Source of the DNA: Promicromonospora iranensis
GTDB taxonomy: Bacteria; Actinomycetota; Actinomycetes; Actinomycetales; Cellulomonadaceae
Length of the DNA: 64,000 bases
Assembly (NCBI RefSeq): GCF_028994775.1
Contig: NZ_JAJQMN010000004.1
Location: 310,001 to 374,000 of the forward strand
Direction: 5' to 3'
The notes beneath the pieces were generated by a model. It was not told the origin of the DNA and made no database searches. It saw only the letters and a program-made list of their open reading frames with translations. This document shows, one piece after another, positions 1 through 8,411 of the stretch. The position numbers were made by a program, and so were the translations under genes. Each line of letters opens with the position of its first letter. Position 1 is the first letter of the stretch.

Positions 1-818
1 GTGAACCGCTCGGCGAACGCCGACCGCGACATGCCCGCCTCCCGCGCGAGCTCCACCAGGGTCCAGTCGTGCTCGGGACGAGCGTGCAGCCGGGTGAGCG
101 CGCGGCCCACGTGCGGGTCCCGCAGGGCCGCGAGCCAGCCCGTGCTCGCCTGGTCGGAGGTGCGCAGCCACTGGCGCAGGACGTGGATGACCAGGACGTC
201 CGCGAGCCGCGTCATCACTGCCTCGCCTCCCGGCTCCAGGGTCTGCGCCTCGTGGGCCAGCAGGCGCAGCACCGTCCCGAAGGCGCCCGTCTCGGCGCCG
301 TCCCAGGCGTCCACCCGGATCAGGCCGGGCAGCTCGGCGACCAGCCGGGCGGTGAGCGGCTCGTCGACCGTCATCGCGGCATAAGCGATCTGGGTGCGCT
401 CCCCGCCGCCGCCGAACCGCATGCGCTCGTACGTCTCGCCCACCCGCTCGACGGGGATGTCGAAGAGCTCGGTGCTCGGCGCGTCGGGCGAGCTCAGCAG
501 CCGGTGCGGTACACCGCGTGTGATCAGCGCGGCGCTGCCCGCCTCCAGGGTGTGCAGCTCGTCGCCGATCTCCAGCACGCATCGCCCGGAGAGCACCACC
601 GGCAGCATCATGCACGGCTCGATGGCCGGGAAGTCCACACCCCACGGCGCCGTGAGCTCGGCCTGGCAGTACAGGGCACCCGTGAAGCGCAGCAGATGGA
701 GCCCGTCTCCGATCGGTGCAGCCTGGTCCTGCGATCCGGTCAGGAGTTTCCTCGGGACGGGCAGGCCCGCCTGCGGGGCGAGCACGCCGGTGTCCGGGGC
801 GGGGCGCGAATTGATCAT
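1..818 (-). CDS. AraC-family transcriptional regulator with N-terminal cupin domain (C-terminus cut by window edge)
   Basis: The minus strand reads open from an ATG at 818 to the window edge, giving 272 residues with no stop. The first two thirds form a cupin-type sensor (the AraC-binding-like region around residues 40-120, including an L-E-A-G-S-A-A-L-I-T-R-G-V-P-H stretch). The last visible residues, DWTLVELAREAGMSRSAFAERF without its end, are the first helix-turn-helix of an AraC DNA-binding domain. The second HTH lies beyond the edge. It is divergent from the NmrA-like oxidoreductase at 931, a common arrangement in which this kind of regulator controls the neighbouring NAD(P)H-binding gene. 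Inverted repeats in the shared intergenic region support autoregulation and control of the neighbour. The inducer cannot be predicted. Confidence 0.9.
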   Translation of the reverse strand, partial: MINSRPAPDTGVLAPQAGLPVPRKLLTGSQDQAAPIGDGLHLLRFTGALYCQAELTAPWGVDFPAIEPCMMLPVVLSGRCVLEIGDELHTLEAGSAALITRGVPHRLLSSPDAPSTELFDIPVERVGETYERMRFGGGGERTQIAYAAMTVDEPLTARLVAELPGLIRVDAWDGAETGAFGTVLRLLAHEAQTLEPGGEAVMTRLADVLVIHVLRQWLRTSDQASTGWLAALRDPHVGRALTRLHARPEHDWTLVELAREAGMSRSAFAERF

Positions 819-931
819 GCGTCCAGACTGCCATGCCGATCTGCCGCACGTCCGAAGATCTGGACGCACGGCACAGAACTACGGACGTGAGGGGATGGTT
901 CGTCCGCTGTCCGGAAGACAGGATGGACGCA
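818..931. promoter_or_regulatory. Divergent AraC/NmrA promoter region with inverted repeats
   Basis: Between the two divergent genes, TGCGTCCAGA at 818-827 is repeated in inverted form as TCTGGACGCA at 859-868. A third, shorter copy TGGACGCA (924-931) runs into the start codon of the oxidoreductase gene. The first arm overlaps the AraC start codon. These are plausible binding half-sites for the AraC-type regulator, but this rests on spacing and symmetry only. Confidence 0.45.
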
Positions 932-1770
932 TGGCAAACACCACACACACCACGTCCCAGCCGACCTTCGCCGTGATCGGCGCCACCGGCAAGACCGGGC
1001 GGCGCGTAGCGGCCCAGCTCGAGGCCGGCGGCCACACCGTCCGCCGGCTCGCCCGCGGTACCAGCCCGCGGTTCGACTGGGAGCAGCCCGAAGGCTGGGC
1101 CCAGGCCCTGCACGGCGTCGACCGCATGTATGTCACCTACGTGCCCGACCTGGCCGCACCCGGCTCCGACATCGCGATCACCCGCCTCGTCGAGGTCGCC
1201 CGGGAGGCCGGCGTGCAGCGCATCGTGCTGCTCTCCGGTCGCGGCGAGGAGGGCGCCCAGCGCTGCGAGCAGATCGTGCTCGACTCCGACATCCCCTCGA
1301 CGATCGTCAGCGCCGGGTGGTTCACCCAGAACTTCACCGAGGGCGCCCTGAGCGACGCCCTGGAGACCGGGGTGCTCGCGCTCGCCGCCGGGGAGGTGCG
1401 CGAGCCGTTCATCGACGTCGACGACATCGCCGCCGTGGTCACCGAGATCCTCGCCACCGACGGCCACGCGGGCCGCCGGTACGAGGTGACCGGCCCGGAG
1501 TCGCTCACGCTGGCCGAGGTCGCCGCCCTGCTCACCGAGATCACCGGGCGCGACGTCCAGTACGTGCCGATGGGCTTCGACGACTTCCACGCCGCCGTCG
1601 CCGCCGAGGCCGGCCCCGAGACCGCGACCCTGCTCACCGAGCTCTGCCGGGAGGTGTTCGACGGCCGCAACGAGAACGCGACCGACGGCGTCCGCCAGGT
1701 GCTCGGGCGCGAGCCGCGCGACGTGCGGACCGTGCTCACCGAGGCGCTCGTGGCCGGTCGGCCGGTGTGA
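931..1770 (+). CDS. NmrA-like / atypical short-chain NAD(P)-binding oxidoreductase
   Basis: This encodes 279 residues from ATG 931. An N-terminal Rossmann motif is visible as G17-A-T-G20-K-T-G23-R-R-V, the G-x-x-G-x-x-G pattern of NmrA-like and QorB-like NAD(P)H-binding proteins. There is no classical YxxxK catalytic pair, as expected for atypical SDRs that act as redox sensors or quinone reductases. The 'GWFTQNF' segment and the C-terminal helix-rich part are typical of this family. A longer open frame extends upstream to 394, but it runs antisense through the AraC gene, so I chose the ATG just after the divergent promoter. The neighbouring AraC-type gene probably controls it. The substrate is unknown. 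Confidence 0.85.
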   Translation: MANTTHTTSQPTFAVIGATGKTGRRVAAQLEAGGHTVRRLARGTSPRFDWEQPEGWAQALHGVDRMYVTYVPDLAAPGSDIAITRLVEVAREAGVQRIVLLSGRGEEGAQRCEQIVLDSDIPSTIVSAGWFTQNFTEGALSDALETGVLALAAGEVREPFIDVDDIAAVVTEILATDGHAGRRYEVTGPESLTLAEVAALLTEITGRDVQYVPMGFDDFHAAVAAEAGPETATLLTELCREVFDGRNENATDGVRQVLGREPRDVRTVLTEALVAGRPV

Positions 1771-1950
1771 CACGAGGGCGGCACCTGCCCGACCGGGGCG
1801 TGCCGCCCCGCCTGTAGCGGCCGGAGCACTCATCGGTGCAGGATGCGCGGTTTCAGACTCTTGTCGGTGCTCTACCCTTTTGACCGGTTGCACAGCGTGG
1901 TGCCCACTACCCCGAAGTACACCTCCTGTGTCTTGCGTGAAAGGACTTCC

Positions 1951-2694
1951 ATGCGCATTCCCCCGGCCGCGTCCGTCGCCACCGCTCCCCTCCTGCTGGC
2001 CGCGGCCTTTGTGATCGGGGCAGTGATCGGGGCACCCTCCGCCGCGGCGGCACCGCCCGGAGGGTCAGACGGTCCGGTCCCGTACACGGTCACCGCGAAG
2101 GGCCTCACCCTGCCCGACGGCGCGGCCTTCGCCGACGGCGGCCACGTCAACGTCAGGTACACCGCCGCCGGGGCCGAGCGGTCCGCGGGAATCCACTTCG
2201 AGACCCGGAACGACCAGCCGTCCGGCCAGTACGTCGGCGAGTCGTTCCTGCCCTGGGGCGAGCTGATCGACGACCCGTCGTTCTGCATCACCTGGGTGCA
2301 GGTCGCGGAGTACGACGAGCACTTCGGCGAGGGCGGCCAGAAGCCGGTCTGCACCGACGACCAGCCGGCTCCGACGCCGTCCGCCACCCCGAAGCCGTCC
2401 GCCACGCCGACCCCGTCGGCCACCGCGACGCCGTCCGCCACCCCGGCCCCGTCGGCCACCACCCAGCCGGCGGCCGAGCCGACGCCGTCGGACACGACCA
2501 CCGAGCCGACGCCGGTGCCGAGCGCGTCCGCCGATGGCACGGCCACGCCGTCGTCCGCCGCCACGCCGTCCGCCGACGAGGACGTGCTCGCCGCCACCGG
2601 TTCCATGGCCGTGCCGGTCTCGATCTTCGCCGGCCTGCTGATCGCCGCCGGTGTGGTGCTGCTCGTGATGGGCCGCCGCGTCAAGCAGGGCTGA
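1951..2694 (+). CDS. Secreted Pro/Thr/Ser-rich surface protein with sortase-like C-terminal signal
   Basis: This encodes 247 residues. ATG 1951 follows an AAGGA ribosome binding site at 1941-1945. The protein has a signal peptide with a long hydrophobic stretch and an A-rich cleavage region (ending near SAAAA, about residue 33). A folded domain of about 100 residues follows, containing two cysteines (in FCITW and PVCTDD). Next comes a low-complexity region of TPSAT-like repeats, a wall-spanning stalk. The C-terminus has an LAATG motif, a membrane helix and the basic tail GRRVKQG. LAxTG is the sortase E type of sorting signal common in high-GC actinobacteria, so the protein is probably linked to the cell wall. 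The ligand of the folded domain is unknown. Confidence 0.8.
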   Translation: MRIPPAASVATAPLLLAAAFVIGAVIGAPSAAAAPPGGSDGPVPYTVTAKGLTLPDGAAFADGGHVNVRYTAAGAERSAGIHFETRNDQPSGQYVGESFLPWGELIDDPSFCITWVQVAEYDEHFGEGGQKPVCTDDQPAPTPSATPKPSATPTPSATATPSATPAPSATTQPAAEPTPSDTTTEPTPVPSASADGTATPSSAATPSADEDVLAATGSMAVPVSIFAGLLIAAGVVLLVMGRRVKQG

Positions 2695-2768
2695 GCCGCA
2701 CAGCGCGGCACGGCCGGCCCGAGCGCAGGATCCCGAACACCCGCCAGGTGATCCGGATCCTGCGCTCG

Positions 2769-3776
2769 CTAGCGGGCGCGAGGATCCGCGGGAGGATCCG
2801 CAGGGTCCGGGTCCGCGTACCGCTCGACCAGAGCGGCAGCGCGGTCACGCAGGGCGGCGCGCAACGACGCCGGGGCCAGGGCCTCGGCGTCCGTACCGAG
2901 CTGCCACAGCGCCCAGACCGCGTGGCGCAGGTCCTGGAAGGTGACCTCGAGCCGGAGCCGGCCCTCGCCGTCGGCGGCTTCGGAGAGGACGGCGAGCGCC
3001 GTGCCCGCCAGGTCCTCCCGCCGGGCCGGGTCCAGGCGGACCAGCACGGCGACCTGGTCACCGCCGGTCCGGAACCGTGTGCTGCGTTCCTGCCAGATCC
3101 GGTCGAGGTCGACCTGGTCGGGTCGCTGCGCGGGTTCGGCGAGCTCCTCGGCGGCCAGGATCCTTGACAGCCGGTAGGTGCGGTCCGCGCCCGACGTCGT
3201 GGCCAGCAGGTAGCCCTTGTCACGCACGGTGACGAGGCCGATCGGGTCCACCGTGCGCCACGTCGCGGGCCGGTCCACCGGCGCGTAGTGGATGCGCAGC
3301 TTGTGTCCGGCCAGCACTGCGCGGCGCACCTCGACCATCGCGGCGCCCGGCACCTCGTCGGCGACCTGCCGCCGGGAGAGCAGATCCGTCTCCGGGTCGA
3401 CGAGGAACCGCTGTGCCGCGTCGCTCGTGGTGGCCCGGTGGCTCTCGGGCAGCGCGTCGACCACCTTGCGCATGGCCGACGCGAGCGCCGAGCCGAGACC
3501 GAACACCTGCTCGCCCCGGCTCGTCCCGGCGGTCAGCAGGGCGAGGGCTTCGTCGTGGTTCAGGCCGGTGAGCTCGGTCCGGAAGCCGGGCAGCAGGGCG
3601 AACCCGCCATGGCGCCCACGTTCCGCGTAGACCGGGACGCCCGCCGCCGACAGCGCCTCGATGTCGCGCAGCACGGTGCGGGTGGACACCTCCAGCTCGC
3701 GGGCCAGGGTTTCCGCGGACAGCCGACCACGCTGGCGCAGCAGCAGCACCAGGGAGACCAGCCGATCGGCACGCAT
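2769..3776 (-). CDS. WYL-domain transcriptional regulator (YafY/DeoR-like HTH)
   Basis: This encodes 335 residues. The N-terminus, MRADRLVSLVLLLRQRGRLS followed by a T-R-T-V-L-R-D-I-E recognition helix, is the HTH_11 winged helix of YafY-type regulators. The middle, around residues 150-220, is a WYL sensor (K-L-R-I-H-Y-A-P ... T-W-R-T-V-D-P-I-G-L-V ... G-Y-L-L-A), followed by the WCX C-terminal extension. WYL domains bind nucleic acid or nucleotide ligands and often control stress or defence genes. It is a stand-alone gene, with the RidA gene 129 bp away on the opposite strand. Nothing in the sequence shows its target, although the shared intergenic region suggests autoregulation and possibly control of RidA. 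Confidence 0.9.
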   Translation of the reverse strand: MRADRLVSLVLLLRQRGRLSAETLARELEVSTRTVLRDIEALSAAGVPVYAERGRHGGFALLPGFRTELTGLNHDEALALLTAGTSRGEQVFGLGSALASAMRKVVDALPESHRATTSDAAQRFLVDPETDLLSRRQVADEVPGAAMVEVRRAVLAGHKLRIHYAPVDRPATWRTVDPIGLVTVRDKGYLLATTSGADRTYRLSRILAAEELAEPAQRPDQVDLDRIWQERSTRFRTGGDQVAVLVRLDPARREDLAGTALAVLSEAADGEGRLRLEVTFQDLRHAVWALWQLGTDAEALAPASLRAALRDRAAALVERYADPDPADPPADPRAR

Positions 3777-3905
3777 CCGAAGATCCTACGGAATACCTGA
3801 CACAGGGTGTCGTGATTTCTGGGGAGCCTTGTTCACGACGTCCCGGACCGGCGGCTATCGAGCCGAGGAACGCGCGTACGCCCCCAGGAATCGAATGGAG
3901 CTGAT

Positions 3906-4307
3906 GTGGCGATGGAACGAACGACAGTCAACCCGGTGACGTGGTCGGTGGCGATGGGGTTCAACCAGGGAGAGCTGGTCTCCGGGCACACCCGGACCCT
4001 GTACTGCTCCGGACAGACCGCGATGAGCACCGACGGCAGACCCGAGCACGACGGCGACATGGCGGCGCAGCTCCGGCTGAGCCTCGCCAACCTGGAGGCG
4101 CTGCTCGGCGAGGCCGACATGTCGCTGGCGAACCTTGTCCGGCTCAACGTCTACACCACCGACGTCGACCTGCTCTTCCAGCACTACGGGGTGCTCGCCT
4201 CACGGCTGGGCGCTGCCCGGGTGGCGCCGTCGACCACCATGCTCGGGGTGACCCGGTTGGCGATCCCCGGGCAGCTGGTCGAGCTGGAGGGAACCGCGGT
4301 CGCCTGA
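3906..4307 (+). CDS. RidA family protein (reactive intermediate deaminase-like)
   Basis: This encodes 133 residues. The RidA/YjgF fold is evident from the 'YCSGQTAMSTDG' stretch near the N-terminus, the 'L-A-N-L-E-A-L-L' helix, 'V-R-L-N-V-Y-T-T-D-V' and a C-terminal 'LVELEGTAVA' strand. RidA proteins hydrolyse reactive enamine/imine intermediates released by PLP enzymes. The usual arginine in the RxQ-type active site (e.g. P-x-R-T/S) is not obvious here, since the equivalent segment reads A-R-V-A-P-S-T-T. A GGAG site at 3897-3900 serves GTG 3906, and ATG 3912 is the alternative start two codons on. The gene is followed by a strong bidirectional hairpin. Confidence 0.82.
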   Translation: MAMERTTVNPVTWSVAMGFNQGELVSGHTRTLYCSGQTAMSTDGRPEHDGDMAAQLRLSLANLEALLGEADMSLANLVRLNVYTTDVDLLFQHYGVLASRLGAARVAPSTTMLGVTRLAIPGQLVELEGTAVA

Positions 4308-4318
4308 GGACACGGCAA

Positions 4319-4358
4319 ACGGGTCACGGGAGGGCGATCAGCCCTTCCCGTGACCCGT
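4319..4358. terminator. Bidirectional hairpin terminator between RidA and the secreted protein
   Basis: The arm at 4319-4335 (ACGGGTCACGGGAGGGC) pairs with 4341-4358 around a 5-base GATCA loop, with a single bulge. It sits 11 bp after the RidA stop and 16 bp after the end of the convergent gene, which is the expected place for a shared terminator. Confidence 0.8.
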
Positions 4359-4374
4359 CCTCGTCCGTGGTGCG

Positions 4375-4890
4375 TCAGTTGACCCGGAAGCTCTCGACGC
4401 GTGCGGACCGGTAGTTCCACATCCACTCGGTCGACCCGTTGAACGGGTTGGCGAACTCGAGGTCCAGCGAGGGGTCGGTCACGTGCCACGTGCCTCGCGC
4501 CCAACGGTAGGAGTCGTCGACCTCGAACCGCACCGAGAAGGTGCCGGACTTGTTTCCGACATTGCGCCGGATGGTGGCGACGTCACTGTCCCAGGAATTC
4601 CCCGCGGAGACATAGCGGTCCTCGATAGCAAGGTCAACCATCGCCCCGCGGCGCATCTTGACGTTGCACGAGACGGTGCCCTTCACCACGATGTCCTGGT
4701 TGGAGTTGACGTTCCTCGGCGGGTGCACATTGACCCGGCACACCGCGTTGCCGCTGCGGCTGTACGAGCTGTTGTAATACCTTTCGGAGGCGGTCAGGTC
4801 GATGTCCGCGGCCTGCGCCGGCCCCGCGAGACCGACCACCCCGAACATGGTCACGGCGAGCGCAGCAATTACTTTTGACGTACGTCTCAT
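4375..4890 (-). CDS. Small secreted protein of unknown function
   Basis: This encodes 171 residues from ATG 4890, preceded by a GAGGAAG ribosome binding site. The signal peptide MRRTSKVIAALAVTMFGVVG is followed by an A-Q-A-A cleavage site near residue 28. The mature part has two cysteines (CRV, SCNV) about 25 residues apart and alternating strand-like segments ('VVKGTVSC', 'GTFSVRFEVDD', 'GTWHVTDPS'). This suggests an all-beta, immunoglobulin-like secreted domain. No catalytic motif or wall anchor is visible. It is convergent with RidA and shares its terminator. I do not recognise a named family. Confidence 0.75.
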   Translation of the reverse strand: MRRTSKVIAALAVTMFGVVGLAGPAQAADIDLTASERYYNSSYSRSGNAVCRVNVHPPRNVNSNQDIVVKGTVSCNVKMRRGAMVDLAIEDRYVSAGNSWDSDVATIRRNVGNKSGTFSVRFEVDDSYRWARGTWHVTDPSLDLEFANPFNGSTEWMWNYRSARVESFRVN

Positions 4891-5203
4891 GATTCTTCCT
4901 CGTTCTGCTGATATGAATTCTTGCGGGGTTTCGAACGAATTCCGACCGGCGGGCACCCGGCACGATTCCCAGCATAAGAAACACACCTGGACGGCGGGGC
5001 CGAAAACAGTGCCCGAACCCGAACACCACCCGGGTGAATTCAGCGACTCGGCACTTTGCCCTGGTATCCGCCCAGGGTGCCGCGCCGCGCCAAGGTCCGG
5101 CCCGGGAGCTGGACCGGCCGCCACCGATGAGTCGGGACCCGGCTCGTCGTCGGTAGGTATGGGCGCCACCGGCGCGCCCGCATCCGAGACGCTGGAGGAC
5201 ACC

Positions 5204-5995
5204 GTGACCGAGACGCCCGTCACGAACCGCGCCACGACCGACCGGCCCGGTCGCCCGCCCGTGCTCGACTGGGACAGCTGGCAGGCAACCCGGGACGAGT
5301 TCCTCGCCCTGGAGAAGGCCCACACCCGTGCGGGTGATGCCCTCGCCGCCGCCCGGCGTCGGCTGCCGATGGTCGAGATCGACGGGACCATGCAGGTCAC
5401 CGGCGCCGCCGGGCCCGTGCCGCTCATCGACCTGTTCCAGGGGCGCGACGAGCTCGTCGTCTACCAGCACATGTGGCACGACGGCGAGCCGTTCGAGCGC
5501 CAGTGCCCCGGCTGCACGATCAACACCTGGCACATCCAGCAGGCCGCCCCGTACCTCGCCGCACGCGGGGTCTCGTTCGCGATGCTGACCGAGGGCCCCT
5601 GGGACGAGGTCGCCCCGTACCTGGAGTTCATGGGCTACACCGAGCCCTGGTACTCGGTGCGCGGGCTGGAGGCGCCGGTCGGCGTCGACATGGGCCACAT
5701 CGTCTGCTTCCTGCGCGACGACGACCGCGTGTTCCTCACCTACCGGACCACCGGCCGTGGCAACGAGCCGGCCTCCGGGATCTTCGGGCTGCTCGACATG
5801 ACCCCCTACGGCCGGGGCGAGTCGTGGGAAGACATGCCGGAGGGCTGGCCCGAGGGTCGGGACTCCTGCTGGTACTGGGCCACGGACGCCGACGGGAACG
5901 CCACCTGGGGGTCGACCCGCCGGGCGACGCCGCAGTGGACGCGGCCGGGAGCGACGCCGGTGCCGCCTCGGGGTGGAGGCGAGCACCAGCACTGA
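5204..5995 (+). CDS. DUF899 thioredoxin-fold family protein
   Basis: This encodes 263 residues from GTG 5204. The strong GGAGGA site at 5194-5199 decides this start, because the open frame runs further upstream without a better signal. DUF899 hallmarks are the N-terminal helix 'FLALEKAHTRAGDALAAARRRLP-V', then 'L-I-D-L-F-Q-G-R-D-E-L-V-V-Y-Q-H-M-W', 'C-P-G-C' (the redox-like CxxC) and the late 'SCWYWATD'. Family members have a peroxiredoxin/thioredoxin-like fold and are usually cytoplasmic, with no established reaction. The gene is monocistronic and convergent with the Nudix fusion 30 bp downstream. Confidence 0.88.
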   Translation: MTETPVTNRATTDRPGRPPVLDWDSWQATRDEFLALEKAHTRAGDALAAARRRLPMVEIDGTMQVTGAAGPVPLIDLFQGRDELVVYQHMWHDGEPFERQCPGCTINTWHIQQAAPYLAARGVSFAMLTEGPWDEVAPYLEFMGYTEPWYSVRGLEAPVGVDMGHIVCFLRDDDRVFLTYRTTGRGNEPASGIFGLLDMTPYGRGESWEDMPEGWPEGRDSCWYWATDADGNATWGSTRRATPQWTRPGATPVPPRGGGEHQH

Positions 5996-6027
5996 CGGTT
6001 CCTGTCACGACGACGACAACGTCGCGC

Positions 6028-7215
6028 TCAGGAGGCCGCGGCCTCGGCCAGCAGCGCGTCGCGGTTCGTCCGGACGAACGCCTTGAACGCGGCGGGCACC
6101 AGTTCGAGGCGGGCCAGCGCGGCGTCGTCGCGCAGGTCCACGTGCTCGACGTCGTAGCTGCCACGCACCGGTTCCTGGAACTCCGGTCCGGTGCGCAGCG
6201 CCAGGTCCATGGAGGTCACTCGGGCGAGGAAGTAGTGCCCCACCGCGATCCCGGCGTCCTTGGGCTGGGAGGTCAGGAACACCTGCCGGACGATCCGGAC
6301 CGTGGCGCCGAGCTCCTCGAACAGCTCCCGGTGCAGCCCGTCCTCGACCGAGGCGTCCTCGGGCTCGACGCCGCCGCCGGGCGTCACCCAGTACGGCGCA
6401 CGCCCTCGTACGGTCCGCTTGATCAGCACGAGGCGGCCCGCGTCGTCGAGCAGGATCGCCCGTGCCGCGCGCCGCACCACCACCGGCGGCACGGTCGAGG
6501 TCGCCGGGACCTCGTCGACGACGGGTGCCTGGCGCAGGTATCCCTCGAACAGCGGGCCGCCCGCCGCGTCGAGCGTGGCGCGGGCGACCGCGACCATCGT
6601 CTGGTCGTCGTGCCGGGCGGCCACCCAGCGGGCGGCGTATCCGGGGTCCCAGGCGCGCAGCTCGCGCAGCAGCCACTTCCCGCCGCCGTCCCACCTCCCC
6701 GCCGCCGCGAGCGCGAGGTGCCCGACCCGCTCCCACAGCACCGACCGCACCACGTCGGCCTCGCCGCCGTCCCGCGCGTAGGCGAGATCGTCGAGCAGGT
6801 CGGTCACGCCGTACCGGGCATCCTCCAGGGCGGTGTCCGACGCCGGTCCCGGGCCCCCGTCCACCAGCGCCTGGCACTCCGCCTTCAGCGTGGCAACGTC
6901 GGTCTCCCCCACCAGCGGCACACCCATCGCGATCATCCGCGCCAGGGTCGGCTTTCGCCGGGTCGTCTCCTGGGCGATGAACCAGCGGTGGCCCGCCTCG
7001 GTGTTCACGAACAGCTCGACCGGCCAGCCCCGCCAGCGGACGGAGTCGCGGTGCCCGACGGCGTCGTCGGGCACGCACACCACGATGTCCAGGTCCGACC
7101 CGGCCGTGCGGGAACCGGGGTCGAGCACGCTGCCGGCCAGCAGCGACCACCGGGCCTCGGGATATCGGTCGGCGACCAGGGCGGCGGCATCAGCTCTCGG
7201 ATCCACGCGCGCCAT
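6028..7215 (-). CDS. Nucleotidyltransferase-Nudix hydrolase fusion protein
   Basis: This encodes 395 residues. Residues 1-130 carry a polymerase-beta-type nucleotidyltransferase signature: LLAGSVLDPGSRTAGSDLDI, i.e. G-S ... G-S-D-L-D as in aminoglycoside/MNT-like enzymes. Residues 240-395 form a Nudix hydrolase. Its box is G-G-G-V-E-P-E-D-A-S-V-E-D-G-L-H-R-E-L-F followed by E-E-L-G, with all the metal-binding glutamates in place. Both active sites look intact. The first half probably adds a nucleotide to a small molecule or protein, and the second hydrolyses nucleoside-diphosphate compounds. The combination suggests linked modification and clean-up, but the substrate is unknown. The next gene on the same strand is a small P-loop kinase 62 bp downstream. 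Confidence 0.85.
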   Translation of the reverse strand: MARVDPRADAAALVADRYPEARWSLLAGSVLDPGSRTAGSDLDIVVCVPDDAVGHRDSVRWRGWPVELFVNTEAGHRWFIAQETTRRKPTLARMIAMGVPLVGETDVATLKAECQALVDGGPGPASDTALEDARYGVTDLLDDLAYARDGGEADVVRSVLWERVGHLALAAAGRWDGGGKWLLRELRAWDPGYAARWVAARHDDQTMVAVARATLDAAGGPLFEGYLRQAPVVDEVPATSTVPPVVVRRAARAILLDDAGRLVLIKRTVRGRAPYWVTPGGGVEPEDASVEDGLHRELFEELGATVRIVRQVFLTSQPKDAGIAVGHYFLARVTSMDLALRTGPEFQEPVRGSYDVEHVDLRDDAALARLELVPAAFKAFVRTNRDALLAEAAAS

Positions 7216-7277
7216 CCTTGCGCACGCGGGGCGGTGGACCCATCCGTTTTCGTGAAACTGGGCGTTGCGGTTCGTGC

Positions 7278-7913
7278 TCAGGCACCGCTCGTGGGGCCGG
7301 TCGCGATCGCCGGGTAGACCGCGACCAGCCGGTCCCAGAGCCGGTCCGCCACCTGGGTTGCGTCCAGGCCGGTCGTGTCGATGACCAGATCAGGGCTCGC
7401 CGACTGAGGCGGCTGCGTGCTGTGGAACAGCGAGAGCCCTGCCGGATGTCGGTGGCGGCGTTGGCGATCCTCGAGCTCACCATCGGTGCTCCGGAGCTCG
7501 ACGATCTCCACGACTGCCGCACCGTGTCCGTCCAGCTCCCGGAGGCGGGCTTCCAGGTCCTGGTTCGCCTCGGGCTCGAACGCCTGCCCGTCCACGATCA
7601 CCCCCTGGCCGGCCTGCAGCATCGCCACGACGGCTGCGTTCATCGCTCGCAGCATCAGCAGACCGTCCGGACCGGAGCGGATCCGGCGCACGCCTTCACG
7701 CCCTTCGACGTCCTCGTAGCGGAAGCCGCGGTCCGAGTGGCGGGCACCCGGCAGCCCGCCGCCCCAGTGGTCGGGGACCATCCGGAAGAGCTCGTCGAGG
7801 CCGAACCGCAGGAGCGCGATCTCGGCGCGGTCCTGGATCGCCGTCGTGAGCGTTGATTTCCCTGCGGCCGAGGGGCCGTTGATGACCAGGCACAGCGGTT
7901 TCGAAGGGGTCAT
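7278..7913 (-). CDS. P-loop kinase, chloramphenicol phosphotransferase-like
   Basis: This encodes 211 residues from ATG 7913 (MTPSKP...). The Walker A motif is N-G-P-S-A-A-G-K-S-T at residues 12-21. 'D-E-L-F-R-M-V-P' follows, then a 'VIVDG' Walker-B-like strand, an R-rich lid ('E-D-R-Q-R-R-H-R-H-P-A-G') and a C-terminal 'P-D-L-V-I-D-T-T-G' strand. This layout matches the CPT/AAA_33 small kinases that phosphorylate small molecules, including chloramphenicol. The family also contains many members of unknown substrate, so resistance should not be assumed. A longer frame starts at 8000 but would add an unsupported N-terminus. Confidence 0.8.
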   Translation of the reverse strand: MTPSKPLCLVINGPSAAGKSTLTTAIQDRAEIALLRFGLDELFRMVPDHWGGGLPGARHSDRGFRYEDVEGREGVRRIRSGPDGLLMLRAMNAAVVAMLQAGQGVIVDGQAFEPEANQDLEARLRELDGHGAAVVEIVELRSTDGELEDRQRRHRHPAGLSLFHSTQPPQSASPDLVIDTTGLDATQVADRLWDRLVAVYPAIATGPTSGA

Positions 7914-7941
7914 GCGTCGGCTCCGATGGTGCGTGTCGTAA

Positions 7942-8286
7942 CTACCTGGCGCTCGGCGGCCGGTCCTTGCCGCCAGGGCGTACCTGGCGGGGCCCGACAT
8001 CAGCCGCCTGGACGGCCCGTTCCAGCGCGTCGGTGAACTGGTTCACGACGTCGCGCAGCAGGCGGGCCTTGTGCAGGGCGTTGCGGGCGTCGGCCACGGA
8101 GTCGACGTCGAACTCGAGGCTGACGACGCGACCGCAGTCAGCGATCGACAGACCCGCGCTGACCCGCTTGGCCTGCTCGTCCGGGTCGAATCCGGGTTCG
8201 ATGGTGATATCGGCGAGCGCGTACGCGCCGGCATGGTGGCCGCGCAGGTTCAGGAAGGTGCGGCGGTAGAAGCGTCGGAACGCCAT
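7942..8286 (-). CDS. Hypothetical protein, 114 residues
   Basis: ATG 8286 opens a 114-residue frame: MAFRRFYRRTFLNLRGHHAG..., then a strand-rich part (Y-A-L-A-D-I-T-I-E, V-V-S-L-E-F-D-V) and a helical, charged C-terminus ending in a basic tail (R-P-G-G-K-D-R-P-P-S-A-R). There is no signal peptide, membrane segment or recognised motif. It precedes the kinase gene on the same strand by 28 bp, so the two may be co-transcribed. Codon use matches the neighbours, with strong G/C at third positions. Confidence 0.6.
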   Translation of the reverse strand: MAFRRFYRRTFLNLRGHHAGAYALADITIEPGFDPDEQAKRVSAGLSIADCGRVVSLEFDVDSVADARNALHKARLLRDVVNQFTDALERAVQAADVGPRQVRPGGKDRPPSAR

Positions 8287-8411
8287 GGGTACCTCGTCTC
8301 AGGACAACACCCGCCTGAGTGGGCGGGGTCGGAGCCCGCCTGCGTTCCTTGTCATGGCCACGACTCTACGGCGGCGCTACCGGCACCTGCACGGCAATTC
8401 CTCGCCTTCGA

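Noticed and set aside
5473-7317. 614-codon plus-strand frame across the DUF899 and Nudix-fusion region
   Set aside because: It runs through two well-supported genes in other frames, is very rich in Arg/Gly/Pro and shows no domain.
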